Made by a program: the position numbers and the translations under genes
Source: Paracoccus liaowanqingii
GTDB taxonomy: Bacteria > Pseudomonadota > Alphaproteobacteria > Rhodobacterales > Rhodobacteraceae
Assembly (NCBI RefSeq): GCF_004683865.2
Contig: NZ_CP040764.1
Coordinates: forward strand, 62,001 to 126,000
DNA: 64,000 bases
Reading direction: 5' to 3'
The notes under the pieces: model-generated
What the model saw: the letters and a program-made list of their open reading frames with translations, nothing else
The model's database searches: none
Told to the model about the DNA's origin: nothing
Part shown: in pieces, positions 62,891-64,000 of the stretch
How the letters are laid out: each line of letters starts with the position of its first letter
Position numbering within the stretch: the first letter of the stretch is position 1

Positions 62891-63730
62891 CTATCTGGCC
62901 CGTTCCCAATGATGTGAAGGACGGCGCAGCCGCACGGCCAGGCTGACGACCGCATAAGCGGCAAATCCGGCCGGATCCGCCAGTCCCAGGTGCAGCGCGC
63001 GGCGTCCCGAGGGGCGGTCGCCCGAGGCATGGCCCGCCAGGTCGGGATAGAGCCGCGCCAGCTCGGCCGTGCCGGCATCCTGCCTGCGCCGGACTCGGAT
63101 CAGGGTGGCCAGCCCCTCGCTGATCGGCCAGTGATAGGGCACCTCGACGCGCTGGCGCTCCGAGGGGGCGAAGTTGAGCCGCGCGAAGCCGTCATCCGAG
63201 ATGACCTGCGGAAAGCGCCCCCACCGGGCGCGGCCCTCGGCATTGACGGCGAAGAGCCCGGCGCCGGTGACGCCCTCGGCCACGAAGGGCAGGCGCTGCC
63301 AGAACCGCGCATAAGCGGCCGAGACCGGGCTGGCCGGGCGCGGCACGACCAGCCGGGCGCCCGCATAGCGCGCGCCCGGCCCGTCCAGCGCCGCGATCAG
63401 GGCCGCGATCATGCCCTCGCCCACCACCACGTCGGCATCCAGATACAGGCGCAGATCCCCGCGGGCGGCCTCGTCGCCCAGGTTGAGGGCACCGATCTTG
63501 CCGCCCTCGGCCGTCTCGATCACCGTCAGCGTCCAGCCCGCCGCGGCAAAGGCCGGACCTTCGGACCGGGCGCGGTCGGCGGTGGCGTCGGTGCAGCCGT
63601 TGGCGACCACGATCACCTCCTTGCCCCAGGCCTCGGCGCCGGTCTGGCGGGCGAGGGCGCGAAGGCAGCACAGTATGTGGTCCTGTTCCTGATGGGCGGG
63701 CAGGATCACGCTGAGACGGGTCTGGGTCAT
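62891..63730 (-). CDS. Glycosyltransferase family 2
   Basis: 279 residues. SVILPAHQEQDHILCCLRAL, VIVVANGCTDATADRA, GKIGALNLGDEAARGDLRLYLDADVVVGEGM (DxD) and ISDDGFARLNFAPSERQRVEV. There is no large membrane region. ATG 63730 overlaps the stop of the next upstream gene (ATGA), so the two are coupled in a leftward unit of glycosyltransferases. Confidence 0.88.
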   Translation of the reverse strand: MTQTRLSVILPAHQEQDHILCCLRALARQTGAEAWGKEVIVVANGCTDATADRARSEGPAFAAAGWTLTVIETAEGGKIGALNLGDEAARGDLRLYLDADVVVGEGMIAALIAALDGPGARYAGARLVVPRPASPVSAAYARFWQRLPFVAEGVTGAGLFAVNAEGRARWGRFPQVISDDGFARLNFAPSERQRVEVPYHWPISEGLATLIRVRRRQDAGTAELARLYPDLAGHASGDRPSGRRALHLGLADPAGFAAYAVVSLAVRLRRPSHHWERAR

Positions 63731-64000
63731 TTGTATTCGATCAGTGAGGCGCGGCGGTTCGTCAGCCGGTTGGCATGGAAACCGAGGGCGCCGAGGGCTT
63801 CGGGGATCTTGCCCAGCACGGTGAAGGCCGCGCGGGCGGCCCCCATGCGGGGGGTCAGGCGCAGGATCTGCGCGGGATAGGCCAGCAGCAGCAGGATCAG
63901 GGCCGGATGGACCAGCAGCGCGCCCAGAGCCGCCAGCAGCGGCAGCGCCGCACCCCAGATCAGCGCGCGGCGCGTCTCGGCCCGCCAGTGGCGTTCGGGG
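63727..64000 (-). CDS. Probable glycosyltransferase family 2, C-terminal part (5' end outside window)
   Basis: 90 residues readable: two hydrophobic stretches (ALIWGAALPLLAALGALLV, ALILLLLAYPAQILRL), then GKIPEALGALGFHANRLTNRRASLIEYK and a stop. This GK-PEALG...NRL...LIEYK ending is typical of membrane-anchored GT2 enzymes in exopolysaccharide clusters. The catalytic part lies to the right of the window. The polysaccharide cluster therefore continues past the edge. Confidence 0.7.
   Translation of the reverse strand, partial: PERHWRAETRRALIWGAALPLLAALGALLVHPALILLLLAYPAQILRLTPRMGAARAAFTVLGKIPEALGALGFHANRLTNRRASLIEYK

Noticed and set aside
62788..63078. 96-codon minus-strand frame near the GT2 gene
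   Set aside because: Overlaps the GT2 3' part in another frame and has an Arg/Pro/Trp-rich shadow composition.
1..64000. CRISPR arrays, tRNA/rRNA genes, insertion sequences, phage genes
   Set aside because: Looked for by eye; no regularly spaced repeats, no tRNA-like cloverleaf arms with CCA context, no transposase or integrase motifs. Absence of small RNAs cannot be claimed.

Overview
The window is about 64 kb of very GC-rich DNA with strong third-position GC bias and few gaps. The gene families fit an alphaproteobacterium, most likely Rhodobacteraceae and Paracoccus-like: rhizobial-type rha genes, a matABR/madLM malonate module, TRAP transport and ExoY-type sugar transferases. This taxonomic call is an inference from protein character, not from a database search. 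A parA-parB pair with parS-like palindromes at the left edge suggests that the window is part of a plasmid or chromid. No rRNA, tRNA, CRISPR array, insertion sequence or phage gene was seen. || Layout. 0-1.7 kb: plasmid partitioning (parA 3' part, parB, four palindromic repeats). 1.8-7.7 kb: an EamA transporter, then a malonate module (matR, matA, matB, madL, madM). 7.7-18.3 kb: a complete L-rhamnose regulon, with rhaD-rhaI divergent from rhaR-S-T-P-Q-M-K. 18.3-23.2 kb: an IclR regulator, a GH105 unsaturated rhamnogalacturonyl hydrolase and a DctPQM TRAP transporter. This module would import unsaturated pectin disaccharides and feed rhamnose into the rha pathway. 23.3-32.2 kb: stress and envelope genes (catalase, DUF2243 membrane protein, M20 peptidase, ceramidase-like protein, fatty acid desaturase, DUF892 ferritin-like protein, PHB-depolymerase-like esterase with a ribbon-helix-helix regulator, small membrane protein). 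|| 32.1-64.0 kb is the most unusual part. Exopolysaccharide genes are interleaved with a nonribosomal peptide / polyketide assembly line. The sugar genes are two exoY paralogues, several glycosyltransferases (GT4, GT26, GT2), a Wzx-like flippase, a Wzy-like polymerase and an OafA-type acyltransferase. The assembly-line genes are an NRPS (C-A-T-TE), a type I PKS (KS-AT-KR-DH-ACP-TE), a formyltransferase-adenylation-luciferase-like monooxygenase-carrier protein and a phosphopantetheinyl transferase. Start and stop codons of glycosyltransferase and megasynthase genes overlap repeatedly, so they probably serve one pathway. The product could be a peptide/polyketide-modified polysaccharide or a glycosylated lipopeptide; its structure cannot be read from the sequence. 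|| Three catabolic genes (matA, matB, rhaK) are each broken by a single missing base in a short G or C run and are otherwise full length. This points to sequencing error, or less likely to real phase-type frameshifts.
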